Of a stretch of DNA of 6,777 bases, positions 1 to 6,777 are shown piece by piece (position 1 is the stretch's first letter; each line of letters begins with the position of its first letter). The notes under the pieces were generated by a model. The model had not been told where the DNA came from, made no database searches, and worked only from the letters and a program-made list of their open reading frames with translations. The stretch is from Methylococcaceae bacterium NSP1-1 (GTDB lineage Bacteria; Pseudomonadota; Gammaproteobacteria; Methylococcales; Methylomonadaceae). The stretch is from contig NQJG01000144.1 of NCBI GenBank assembly GCA_002256465.1, forward strand, positions 1 through 6,777, given 5' to 3'. The position numbers and the translations under genes were made by a program.

Positions 1-521
1 GCCTGGGTAACGCTGTTATCTTTAGCGGAGCCACGATGTTCACCGCGACTACCTGAGCTAGTTTGCTCACTTGTATTGCCAAGAGTCGCAGTTATTTTTG
101 TCTCTTCACCGTCTTTTTCTACGGTTAGCACATAGATTGCTTCGTTTTGTTTTTTGCTAAAAAAGGAACTCTCCGGATCGTAAGATACATAGTAAAGCCC
201 CTTATCATGCTCACGATCTGTTATTTCGATTTCGCTTTGCTTTAATGCCAGACCCAGCGTATTCCAGGCATCATCAAAAGACTGTTTGATTCTCAGTTGC
301 GGTGGCGTTGTAGTCGTCATAAAAACATCTGACCCCAAACCTGTCTCATCCCGTTTTTTTGGGATCGTACTATTATCAGTTCTACTCGGCTCCCCTGCTT
401 GTTTACTGACAGCCAGAGCAGGTGGGCGCTCCAGCATAGCAGTATCCCGATAACGACTGTCCTCTGAGGCGCAGGAAACCAAGGCAACGGCAAGCAATAA
501 ACTTTTAATGATAACGCCCAT
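1..521 (-). CDS. bamC: BamC-like outer-membrane assembly lipoprotein, 3' end cut by window edge
   Basis: This frame starts at ATG 521 and stays open for 173 codons to the left edge, so the C-terminus is missing. The first 16 residues form a short lipoprotein signal peptide with a lipobox, LVSC, that places the acylated cysteine at residue 17. The mature start, CASEDSRYRDTAMLERPPAL, resembles the N-terminus of BamC (NlpB), whose extended N-terminal stretch binds BamD in the beta-barrel assembly complex at the inner face of the outer membrane. Residues about 24-70 are low in complexity and probably disordered. Residues about 73-150 (FDDAWNTLGLALKQSEIEITD, then GLYYVSYDP) resemble one BamC helix-grip domain, closer to the C-terminal of the two domains in E. 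coli BamC. There seems to be room for only one such domain before the edge. The start lies 8 bases past the amidase stop and has a good ribosome binding site. The lipoprotein call is firm; the BamC assignment is by remembered family pattern. Confidence 0.78.
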   Translation of the reverse strand, partial: MGVIIKSLLLAVALVSCASEDSRYRDTAMLERPPALAVSKQAGEPSRTDNSTIPKKRDETGLGSDVFMTTTTPPQLRIKQSFDDAWNTLGLALKQSEIEITDREHDKGLYYVSYDPESSFFSKKQNEAIYVLTVEKDGEETKITATLGNTSEQTSSGSRGEHRGSAKDNSVTQ

Positions 522-525
522 AGTA

Positions 526-531
526 TTCCTC
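526..531 (-). promoter_or_regulatory. Ribosome binding site of bamC, overlapping the upstream stop codon
   Basis: On the minus strand GAGGAA lies four bases before the ATG at 521. It shares bases with the TGA stop (530-532) of the upstream amidase gene, so ribosomes finishing that gene sit on this site. This suggests translational coupling and supports ATG 521 as the start. Confidence 0.7.
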
Positions 532-1342
532 AAAAGAAACGTCGATGGTCTAAAACCGGAAATGCCCCCCGCACTTTTTCCAGTCGCTCACTGTCTATTT
601 TAGCCAGTACATAACCGCCACCCGTTTTATAACAATCCAGCACCACGCCCCAGGAATCAACAATCATGCTATGGCCAAAGGTTTTACGGCCATTAATATG
701 AAAACCACCCTGATTCGGCGCTATCACGTAACAGAGGTTTTCCACAGCGCGTGCGCGCAGTAATAATTCCCAGTGTGCCGCGCCTGTTTCAGCGGTAAAT
801 GCAGAAGGAACCACCAGTATTTCCACACCCTTATTGCTCATTTCGCGAAAAAACTCGGGAAACCGCAGATCGTAACAAACGGCGATACCCATTCTGCCAA
901 AAGGCGTATCAATAACCAGCGACTCAGTACCCGGCTCAATGGAGTCTGATTCGCGATAAACTTCATTGGTACCCGGAACGTTGACATCAAACAGATGAAT
1001 CTTATCGTAGCGTCCGACTCTTTCGCCATTATCGTTATAAACCAGGCAAGCTGCTCGCGCTTTATTGCTGTCATCGGCCGCCAGAGGAATAGTGCCGCCG
1101 ACTACCCAAACGGCGTACTTTTTAGCGACTGTAGCCAAAAAGTTTTGTATGGGTCCCGAACCATCGACTTCTTTTGCTTTAAGCTTGTCTGATTCATGAT
1201 CGCCCATTAATGCAAAGTTTTCCGGCAAGGCTACCAGCTTTGCACCCGCCTTAACCGCTTCCGCGATAAGCTTCTCGGCTTCTAGCAGGTTAAAGCCGAT
1301 ATTAGGGCTAGATGCCATTTGTATGGCTGCGCATTTAGTCAT
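530..1342 (-). CDS. Carbon-nitrogen hydrolase, Nit/YbeM-type (probable deaminated glutathione amidase)
   Basis: This is a 270-residue cytoplasmic enzyme of the nitrilase superfamily, a normal length for a single-domain Nit protein. The catalytic Glu-Lys-Cys triad can be placed at E41 (ALPENFA), K114 (RYDKIHLFDV) and C156 (AVCYDLRFPE). Further Nit-type signatures are RARAVEN at about 196-202 and GHSMIVDSWG at about 223-232. The closest characterised relatives, mammalian and yeast Nit1 and E. coli YbeM, hydrolyse the amide of deaminated glutathione, a transaminase side product, giving 2-oxoglutarate and cysteinylglycine. That substrate is inferred from family resemblance, and another small amide cannot be excluded. 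The start is well supported by a strong ribosome binding site. The gene begins 12 bases after the yhdP stop and ends 8 bases before bamC, so it is very likely co-transcribed with both. A nitrilase gene next to yhdP is also known in Pseudomonas-like genomes, often followed by tldD, which is not seen here. Confidence 0.93.
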   Translation of the reverse strand: MTKCAAIQMASSPNIGFNLLEAEKLIAEAVKAGAKLVALPENFALMGDHESDKLKAKEVDGSGPIQNFLATVAKKYAVWVVGGTIPLAADDSNKARAACLVYNDNGERVGRYDKIHLFDVNVPGTNEVYRESDSIEPGTESLVIDTPFGRMGIAVCYDLRFPEFFREMSNKGVEILVVPSAFTAETGAAHWELLLRARAVENLCYVIAPNQGGFHINGRKTFGHSMIVDSWGVVLDCYKTGGGYVLAKIDSERLEKVRGAFPVLDHRRFF

Positions 1343-1347
1343 GTCGT

Positions 1348-1354
1348 CTCCTCT
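1348..1354 (-). promoter_or_regulatory. Strong ribosome binding site of the amidase gene
   Basis: AGAGGAG on the minus strand stands five bases before the ATG at 1342 and immediately after the TAA stop of yhdP (1355-1357). It is the best Shine-Dalgarno match in the window and fixes the amidase start. Confidence 0.8.
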
Positions 1355-3634
1355 TTATTGTACTTTAGGTTGCTGTAGCCATGGAAAACCGGTAATACCA
1401 TTCCACGTCTTCTGCAACAAGCCATCGTTTTCATGTAGCGGAATAATTTGTGCATTCTCCCAGTCGCCCTTAACCAAATACTGCGAACCAAAGAAAAATC
1501 CTTCCTGATCTTTACCGGTCAAAGACCGTCCAATTAAAGCTGCAACTTTTCCTACAATTGTACCAGCAATAGGTACGGCATCTGCACTTTTTGGTGCCAC
1601 GCTGGCAATCAGATCAACGCTTCGATTAATAAAATCAGTCTCTCCAGTGATGGTAATCTTAGCTGGAACGGCATCAATCACTAAATTATGGGTAATGGCT
1701 TTACCATTTAATACATCAAAGCGTCCCTTGATGGTGTTAAATGTAAGACCTTCCTCATACACATCGCTGAAATCCAGTTGCAAACGTTTTATCCACTGTG
1801 CCATTGCCAACATACCCAGCACGCGACCAAATCCGGGTTCAATGCTTAGAATACGGCCGCCTTTTAAATTAGCTTCTATCTTGCCTTGTAAATCGGCTAA
1901 CGAAAACTGGTAAGGTGCCGCATTCCACATTCCGCTGAAATCAATCACGACATTAGTTTCCGTGAGATTTTTGGTAATATCCAGTTTTGAAAGTAATTGG
2001 CTTGCTCGTGGCATGCTCAGACTACCTTGCGCACGGGTTTCAGATTTCTTACCGTTAACTTTCCAGTCGCCTGATAAGTTAAGTTTAAGATCCTTCCCCG
2101 ACAATTCCAGGTTCTTGAAGAGCATACCATTGCCTATACGCTCAGTTTGCAGGCTCAACTGTCCTAGATCAACAGACTGCCATAGCGTTTTTTGACTGGT
2201 GATAGCTAATAAAGGCATAAAATCCGGCACGGGTAAGGGCTCCAGCGCATCACCCTGATACTTCAGCTGTTTTAGCACGGAAAGCTGCAGCTCATTCATA
2301 TCCAGACTGATGCTATTAGCTCCTTTAAGATTAACAGGTATCTTAATCTTACCCTTCGCAACTGATCCGTTGATATCACCAGACCAAAAATTGCCATCAG
2401 CCTTCAACACCAGATCAAACAAACCCAGATCTGCATTTTTCCAGAAACCATGCTCGCTATGTATTTTTATTTCCTTAAGACTATTTACTGCGCCTGTTGT
2501 TGTTTCACTATCCTTACCTTGTGCAAGTGATGAGGCTAGACCTAACCAGTCTTGCAGGGCCAATCGTTCACGATTGATCTCCAGCTTTATTCCGGCTTGC
2601 TGCCTCTGAACGACATTGCCAATACCCACCAATACATTCCCGGATTCAATACGCTGTTGCTTTATATTAAACTTGATCGCCGCTTTCAATTGGTTATCGT
2701 AATTTAAATTAATCGGCAAGATCGCTTCATCAGCTAAACTAAATGTCAGGGATAAAGATCGTTGCTGCTCTCTCGTCTTGGCCAAGGCTCCCGGCAAATC
2801 CAATGCTACGCCCGCCAGTTTTGACTGCATAAGCAGTTCCGGCGTGCTGTCATCATAAGGCAGTTGCAACTTTAGCTGATAATCTGTCGCCCCTTCGGCC
2901 ACCTGCCAACCAGGTATTTTAAACTGCTTCTGAAGATCACTAACACCGACTCGACCAGCTACATTGACGGCCGTCTGGGTATTTGAACTTTTGATATTAA
3001 TCTGAATAGGGCGCTCTAAAGCTGTCGCCTTAATAGTGTCACTGTAAACGCCTTGCTCATTGAACTTTAATGCACCATTGATCTGGGTAACACCCAAATC
3101 AAGGGCTTTTACTCTTAGTCTGGCATTAACCAGCTGAGCCGAGCCATTAACTTTAGCCGTGGCTCCGTCAGCCAAAGGGAGCTTTAAATCCAGTATTACT
3201 TGAGTATTTCCTTGTGGCTCTACAGCATCCAGCAACTTATCCACTGGTGATTTAAGTGGCGTCTGCTGCATAAACTCCAAACCTTGCAGTATTCCCGTTT
3301 CCAGCTCGCCCTGAACCAGTAAATGTTCACTTTTACCCAACGCGGGAATAGTAACCTTGGCCTGATTAATTTTTACCTTGTCACTGAGGCCCTTACGTAA
3401 ATCAACCTGCAATCCACCTTGTAAAAACAATACTTCTCCACCAAGATCGATTACATGAGGCCATTCTGGATCATAAGCCAACTCCAATTGATCAACTTCA
3501 AACCGTGTTTCAAAGATACCTTGTCCACCAGTAAATGGGAAATCACTTAAATTACCGTAAAACAACATATTGCCCCTGGGGACACGGCCACTGATAAAAG
3601 CACGATCCAGCCAATCAACGACTGTCTTCTTCAT
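1355..3634 (-). CDS. yhdP: YhdP family AsmA-like protein, C-terminal part of a frame-disrupted gene
   Basis: This 759-codon frame encodes the middle and C-terminal part of YhdP (TIGR02099 family), a very large envelope protein of the AsmA-like/TamB group. E. coli YhdP acts with TamB and YdbH in moving phospholipid from inner to outer membrane. Near its start is VVDWLDRAFISGRV followed by GNLSDFPF, typical of the middle of YhdP. Residues roughly 590-733 resemble the AsmA-like C-terminal domain (GRILSIEPGFGRVLGM, then AVPIAGTIVG). The first ATG (3634) has no clear Shine-Dalgarno sequence and lies inside the ATGA overlap with the upstream piece. The same frame stays open upstream to 3733 and there encodes YYLPASAM, which looks like family sequence, so the ATG is probably not the natural beginning. 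Alone, this product would have no signal peptide or membrane anchor and could not form the envelope bridge. It is most likely the second half of one broken gene, unless translation joins the frames or the break is an assembly error. Confidence 0.88.
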   Translation of the reverse strand: MKKTVVDWLDRAFISGRVPRGNMLFYGNLSDFPFTGGQGIFETRFEVDQLELAYDPEWPHVIDLGGEVLFLQGGLQVDLRKGLSDKVKINQAKVTIPALGKSEHLLVQGELETGILQGLEFMQQTPLKSPVDKLLDAVEPQGNTQVILDLKLPLADGATAKVNGSAQLVNARLRVKALDLGVTQINGALKFNEQGVYSDTIKATALERPIQINIKSSNTQTAVNVAGRVGVSDLQKQFKIPGWQVAEGATDYQLKLQLPYDDSTPELLMQSKLAGVALDLPGALAKTREQQRSLSLTFSLADEAILPINLNYDNQLKAAIKFNIKQQRIESGNVLVGIGNVVQRQQAGIKLEINRERLALQDWLGLASSLAQGKDSETTTGAVNSLKEIKIHSEHGFWKNADLGLFDLVLKADGNFWSGDINGSVAKGKIKIPVNLKGANSISLDMNELQLSVLKQLKYQGDALEPLPVPDFMPLLAITSQKTLWQSVDLGQLSLQTERIGNGMLFKNLELSGKDLKLNLSGDWKVNGKKSETRAQGSLSMPRASQLLSKLDITKNLTETNVVIDFSGMWNAAPYQFSLADLQGKIEANLKGGRILSIEPGFGRVLGMLAMAQWIKRLQLDFSDVYEEGLTFNTIKGRFDVLNGKAITHNLVIDAVPAKITITGETDFINRSVDLIASVAPKSADAVPIAGTIVGKVAALIGRSLTGKDQEGFFFGSQYLVKGDWENAQIIPLHENDGLLQKTWNGITGFPWLQQPKVQ

Positions 3635-5151
3635 TGCGCTCGCTGGTAAGTAATACGAAGCTTTGCTGACATCATCAGAGGTGGAATACTTAAACTCAAT
3701 CTGCTTTTGGTCTTTAAATCGGGGGAATCCAGCTCAATTATTGGACTGGATGCGATCCAATCGTCTGGCGTCTGCTGCCAGGCTATCGTGCCTTTTAGTT
3801 TAGTGATTTTTAATGCCTCACGAAATAAGCCAGAAGTTGTCATGCGGGCATCTTTAGTTGCCAAATCCACACTACCCTCTTGATCGCTGCCCTTTAGTTG
3901 GCCGGTCAGGTTTTCTATGCCCGGCATTGTAGCCGAAGGAGCAATGTTGATTTTGGTAAATTTTCCGTTGACTGCAAAGTGTTTCTCATCCAGATCGGCA
4001 AACAAAGAGAACTGCTCCAGCGAACCTTTTATCTGAGATCGAGCCAACAGTCTAGTCTGTTCTTCCGGCAACGGAGCAAAAAACTGTAATAAACGGGATG
4101 CTTCCTGTAAGTCCACCTGCTCAACAAACAGTCCTAGCTTATGCAATAAATCATCCTTAGTACGATCGCCGGAAACGCTAAATACGGCAGCGGGCCATTT
4201 TTTATCCGCAGTTTCCAGCAAAAAATTGGGCACATCCAAGCGCCACTGATTATCATTCAGTTTCCAATAAAACCGGGTTTTCAGTTGCTTAACTGAAAAC
4301 GTTCCCTGCTCAGGCTTGATCAACTGCAAATGCTGAAGTTGCGCGTCACCCACAAGCGAACTCAGTTGTGAATGTTGCAAGTCACCCCAAACCCTGATAT
4401 CGCCGATACCTGAATCAATGTTCATAGAAGCGGGCAAATCAACGGTTACCCATTCAGCCAGATTTAGATTTTTTCCATCAAGAAAAACAGACCCGTCAAG
4501 AGCTGAAGGTTTAAAAACATTGCCGGTAAGATTCATAGACACTGTTAACGTATCGCCAAATTTTTTTGGCAACTTCATAAATATATTCAATCGATGCTGC
4601 TGATCGTTATTTATAATTGCTAAATCTACTGCTTCGAACCTTAACGGCCGGCCATTTCTCTTTTCATCCTGCCAGGTAACTTCACTTTGTAAAACTTCGT
4701 ATTTTCTGCCCTGCAATAACCAAAGAGGCTGTTCATCGCTGGCTTTTAAGCCAACAATGGCAAAACTTCCATCCTGTTTGCGTTTTACTGTAAGTTTGGC
4801 ACCGACCAGCGTAACCCATGCCGAAGCTAAACGATCCCTGCTAACCAGCATATCGAGCAAATTAATGCCCATGCGTATTTCCTTGAATTCAATTACAGGT
4901 TTTTTACCCGGAACAGTAGATGATACTTCGATCTCATTTAACACCAGTTCAGGATTATAGCCACGCATATTCGCACGAATACGCCCTATCGTAACCGGCG
5001 CACCCACAAGCTCACTGACGCGGGTTGACAAATCGGCTTTATAGCTTTCTATTCCCAGCAATAGTAAACGTATACCCGTCAAGCTGATTGCCGATGCAAT
5101 CAAAGACCAGAAAATGAGATGCCGGGTTGCTCGCTTAATGTGATGAATCAT
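3631..5151 (-). CDS. yhdP: YhdP family AsmA-like protein, N-terminal part of a frame-disrupted gene
   Basis: This 506-codon frame holds the N-terminal part of YhdP. A short basic segment (HHIKRATRH) is followed by one hydrophobic helix at about residues 12-34 (LIFWSLIASAISLTGIRLLL), the inner-membrane anchor; the rest would lie in the periplasm. The region just after it (SELVGAPVTIGRIRANMRGYNPEL) is typical of the start of YhdP, where the repeating beta groove begins. The family-like sequence appears to run to about residue 490 (SPDLKTKSRLSLSIP), after which the last 16 or so codons look like out-of-frame reading to the TGA at 3631-3633. With the downstream frame the total is 1265 codons, close to the 1266 residues I recall for E. 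coli YhdP, so this is a piece rather than a short homologue. The gene begins 44 bases after rng. That gap has no obvious promoter or strong ribosome binding site, so transcription probably reads through from maf-rng. Confidence 0.88.
   Translation of the reverse strand: MIHHIKRATRHLIFWSLIASAISLTGIRLLLLGIESYKADLSTRVSELVGAPVTIGRIRANMRGYNPELVLNEIEVSSTVPGKKPVIEFKEIRMGINLLDMLVSRDRLASAWVTLVGAKLTVKRKQDGSFAIVGLKASDEQPLWLLQGRKYEVLQSEVTWQDEKRNGRPLRFEAVDLAIINNDQQHRLNIFMKLPKKFGDTLTVSMNLTGNVFKPSALDGSVFLDGKNLNLAEWVTVDLPASMNIDSGIGDIRVWGDLQHSQLSSLVGDAQLQHLQLIKPEQGTFSVKQLKTRFYWKLNDNQWRLDVPNFLLETADKKWPAAVFSVSGDRTKDDLLHKLGLFVEQVDLQEASRLLQFFAPLPEEQTRLLARSQIKGSLEQFSLFADLDEKHFAVNGKFTKINIAPSATMPGIENLTGQLKGSDQEGSVDLATKDARMTTSGLFREALKITKLKGTIAWQQTPDDWIASSPIIELDSPDLKTKSRLSLSIPPLMMSAKLRITYQRAQ
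3634..3733 (-). other. Interval containing the yhdP frame disruption
   Basis: Both yhdP frames are open here. The downstream frame opens just after an in-frame TGA at 3734-3736, and the upstream frame ends at TGA 3631-3633. Joining them needs a -1 (or +2) shift. Family-like sequence in the first frame seems to run to SLSIP (about 3682-3696), while the second frame is convincing from DDVSKASYYLP (3676-3644). My best guess is therefore a small deletion near 3670-3690. A joined protein would also seem about a dozen residues short between these motifs, but that rests on a remembered family layout, not an alignment. Two homopolymer-like spots could host an indel or slip: a run of five C on the coding strand (3721-3725) and TTTAAAG (3712-3718). 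Confidence 0.6.
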
Positions 5152-5195
5152 GAAAACAGGTTAAAGGCAAAAAATGACATTTTTCGTCTTGCACC

Positions 5196-6650
5196 TTAAA
5201 GCAGGACAACATCATACTGTTCCTGATTATATTCTGCTTCTGCTCTGAACTTGATCTGAACTCCCAAAAATATTTCCAATTCAGCCAGCATGTCGGCTTC
5301 TTCATCAAGTAGCATTTCTACTACTTCGTTAGAAGCCAGAACCAATAATGTCTGTACCTTGTACAGCCTCACTTCTCGAATAATCTCCCGAAATATTTCC
5401 AAACACATCGATTCTGCTGTTTTAAGAACCCCCCGTCCCCCGCAAGCGCTACAAGGCTCACACAGAATATGCTCAAGGCTCTCACGCGTTCTTTTACGGG
5501 TCATTTCCACTAAACCCAGCACTGAAACTTCAGTAATTTTTGTTTTCGCCCGGTCTTTTTCCAAATTGCGCTCCAGCGCCTGTAAAACCTGTTTTTTGTG
5601 ATCGTCACTTTTCATGTCGATAAAATCGATAATAATGATGCCACCCAGATTTCTGAGTCTAAGCTGGCGGGAGATAGTTTGAGCCGCTTCAAGATTGGTT
5701 TTGAAAATAGTCTCTTCCAGATTGCGTCCGCCAACATAACCACCAGTATTCACATCCACCGTGGTCATCGCTTCGGTCTGGTCAAATATCAGATACCCGC
5801 CTGATTTTAATTTAACTTTACGATCCAGGGCTTTTTTAATTTCATCTTCCACACTATAAATATCGAATACCGGACATTCTCCCGTGTAATGCTCGATAAC
5901 CGGGACGATTTCCGGAACGAAAACCTCGGCAAATTCAAGCAATCGATGATAGGTTTCTTTGGAATCCACACGAACCCTATCAATACCTTCTTTATATAAA
6001 TCCCTCAGGGTTCTAACACTCAGCGGCAAATCCTTATGAATAAACTGTTTAGGTTTTGCACTGGCAATTTTTTCCAATATCGACTCCCACAACTTCAGCA
6101 AAAACGTCATATCTGCAATCAGGATCGATTCTTCTACACATTCTGCTGCTGTTCTTGCGATAAAGCCGCCGCATGCATGCTCCTGCCTGAATGCATCCAG
6201 ACAGGCTCTTAACCGGGCGCGTTCGGCTTCGCATTCAATACGTTGGGACACACCCGAATTGTTCGCATAAGGCATATACACCTGATAACGCGATGGAATA
6301 GATATTTCTGTGGTTAAACGGGCGCCTTTACTACCCAAAGGATCTTTGACCACTTGCACAACAATATGCTGACCTTCATGCAGGTAATGTTCAATGACTT
6401 CCGAACCTTTTTTTTCCAGATCCTTCGCGCACAAATCAGAAAGGTGAATAAACGCCGCCTTGGGCAGGCCTATATCAACAAAAGCCGCCTGCATACCGGG
6501 CAGAACCCGGCACACTTCACCTTTGTATATGTTACCCACCAAGCCCCGCTCACGGCTTCTTTCAATGATGAGCTCCTGCAATACTCCATTTTCAATAACC
6601 GCAACGCGCGTTTCCGGCGGAGTTACATTGATTAAAATTTCTTCACTCAT
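5196..6650 (-). CDS. rng: Ribonuclease G
   Basis: This is a complete 484-residue RNase E/G family endoribonuclease, matching the roughly 490-residue length of RNase G and lacking the long C-terminal scaffold of RNase E. RNase G matures the 5' end of 16S rRNA and takes part in mRNA turnover in the cytoplasm. An S1-like RNA-binding domain covers about residues 36-120 ([24 protein letters not shown]). The DNase I-like catalytic domain has the two metal-binding aspartates at D299 (TTVDVNTGG) and D342 (IIIIDFIDM). Their 43-residue spacing equals that of D303 and D346 in E. coli RNase E. The zinc-link cysteines are in [11 protein letters not shown] (C397, C400, with C403 close by), and the C-terminus EQYDVVLL is typical of RNase G. 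ATG 6650 overlaps the maf stop as ATGA and has no well-placed Shine-Dalgarno sequence (AAGGA lies about 14 bases away), so translation is probably coupled to maf. No catalytic residue is missing. Confidence 0.97.
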   Translation of the reverse strand: MSEEILINVTPPETRVAVIENGVLQELIIERSRERGLVGNIYKGEVCRVLPGMQAAFVDIGLPKAAFIHLSDLCAKDLEKKGSEVIEHYLHEGQHIVVQVVKDPLGSKGARLTTEISIPSRYQVYMPYANNSGVSQRIECEAERARLRACLDAFRQEHACGGFIARTAAECVEESILIADMTFLLKLWESILEKIASAKPKQFIHKDLPLSVRTLRDLYKEGIDRVRVDSKETYHRLLEFAEVFVPEIVPVIEHYTGECPVFDIYSVEDEIKKALDRKVKLKSGGYLIFDQTEAMTTVDVNTGGYVGGRNLEETIFKTNLEAAQTISRQLRLRNLGGIIIIDFIDMKSDDHKKQVLQALERNLEKDRAKTKITEVSVLGLVEMTRKRTRESLEHILCEPCSACGGRGVLKTAESMCLEIFREIIREVRLYKVQTLLVLASNEVVEMLLDEEADMLAELEIFLGVQIKFRAEAEYNQEQYDVVLL

Positions 6651-6777
6651 TTGAAAAGTTCTATTCCTTGTTTAGATAAAAGTCCGGCAGTCTCAAACAA
6701 TGGCAACCCCATCACACCTGAAAAACTGCCTTTTATTGATTCCACAAACACGCCTCCCATTCCTTGAATAGCATAAC
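6647..6777 (-). CDS. maf: Maf family nucleotide pyrophosphatase (YhdE type), C-terminal fragment cut by window edge
   Basis: Reading leftward from the right edge, 42 codons end at TGA 6647-6649. The fragment contains [20 protein letters not shown] followed by VMGLPLFET, the C-terminal signature of Maf proteins. These house-cleaning enzymes hydrolyse non-canonical or excess nucleoside triphosphates to monophosphates and pyrophosphate. The location directly before rng, as in the mreBCD-yhdE-rng cluster, points to the YhdE (dTTP/UTP pyrophosphatase) subgroup rather than YceF. Subgroup-defining and most catalytic residues lie outside the window, so that is inferred from context. The stop overlaps the rng start by four bases, which indicates a shared transcript. 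Confidence 0.9.
   Translation of the reverse strand, partial: YAIQGMGGVFVESIKGSFSGVMGLPLFETAGLLSKQGIELFK

Noticed and set aside
2310..2609. Plus-strand open frames opposite yhdP (for example 99 codons here), and similar ones opposite rng (5290-5601) and the amidase.
   Set aside because: They are antisense to well-supported genes and their compositions look like reverse reading of coding sequence, with no family pattern.
1355..5151. Reading the two yhdP pieces as two genuinely separate AsmA-like genes in an operon.
   Set aside because: The summed length, the motif continuing upstream of the second ATG, the lack of a signal or anchor in the second product, and its weak ribosome binding site all favour one disrupted gene.
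5170..5184. Perfect inverted repeat AAAAATGACATTTTT in the gap between rng and yhdP, considered as terminator or operator.
   Set aside because: The stem is almost all A-T and the usable loop would be about three bases, too weak for an intrinsic terminator. The gap is only 44 bases in a same-strand gene run, and an A/T-rich spacer gives such a palindrome easily.
6171..6180. Palindromic GCATGCATGC, considered as a protein binding site.
   Set aside because: It lies within the rng coding sequence, encodes ordinary residues there, and has no second copy or related site that I can see nearby.
6049..6234. A 61-codon minus-strand frame inside rng.
   Set aside because: It overlaps the rng catalytic gene entirely in another phase, has no recognisable motif, and is best explained as a shadow.
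1..6777. A defence system, mobile element, CRISPR array or other accessory island.
   Set aside because: All five loci are recognisable core genes in a familiar order, with tight spacing and no repeats, integrase or transposase sequence.

Overview
The window looks like an ordinary chromosomal housekeeping and cell-envelope locus of a gammaproteobacterium. All genes are on the minus strand and tightly packed. In transcription order (right to left) they are maf, rng, yhdP (broken into two reading frames), a nitrilase-family amidase, and a short bamC-like lipoprotein gene. The maf-rng-yhdP order matches the segment after mreBCD in many Gammaproteobacteria. A nitrilase gene directly after yhdP is familiar from Pseudomonas-like genomes. 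The moderate GC content and the remembered sequence flavour of YhdP would suit a methanotroph of the Methylococcales, but that is a weak guess.

Region by region: 6647-6777 holds the last 42 codons of maf. Ribonuclease G (5196-6650) follows with an ATGA overlap. After a 44-base gap comes the N-terminal 506 codons of yhdP (3631-5151), then a 759-codon frame with the rest of yhdP (1355-3634), again joined by ATGA. A Nit/YbeM-type amidase (530-1342) follows after 12 bases. A BamC-like lipoprotein gene begins at 521 and runs off the left edge. No gap between genes exceeds 44 bases, and I see no tRNA, rRNA, CRISPR, insertion sequence or convincing terminator. The layout suggests one polycistronic transcript started to the right of the window.

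The genes share a housekeeping theme. Maf removes non-canonical nucleotides, RNase G processes rRNA and mRNA, YhdP carries phospholipid between inner and outer membrane, Nit hydrolyses a damaged glutathione by-product, and BamC belongs to the outer-membrane protein assembly machine.

The most notable point is yhdP. The two pieces add up to about the length of an intact YhdP. The second frame also encodes the family-like YYLP segment upstream of its own first ATG. This argues for a frame disruption within 3634-3733 (real mutation, assembly error, or much less likely programmed frameshifting) rather than two designed genes. I did not find a convincing undescribed system here.
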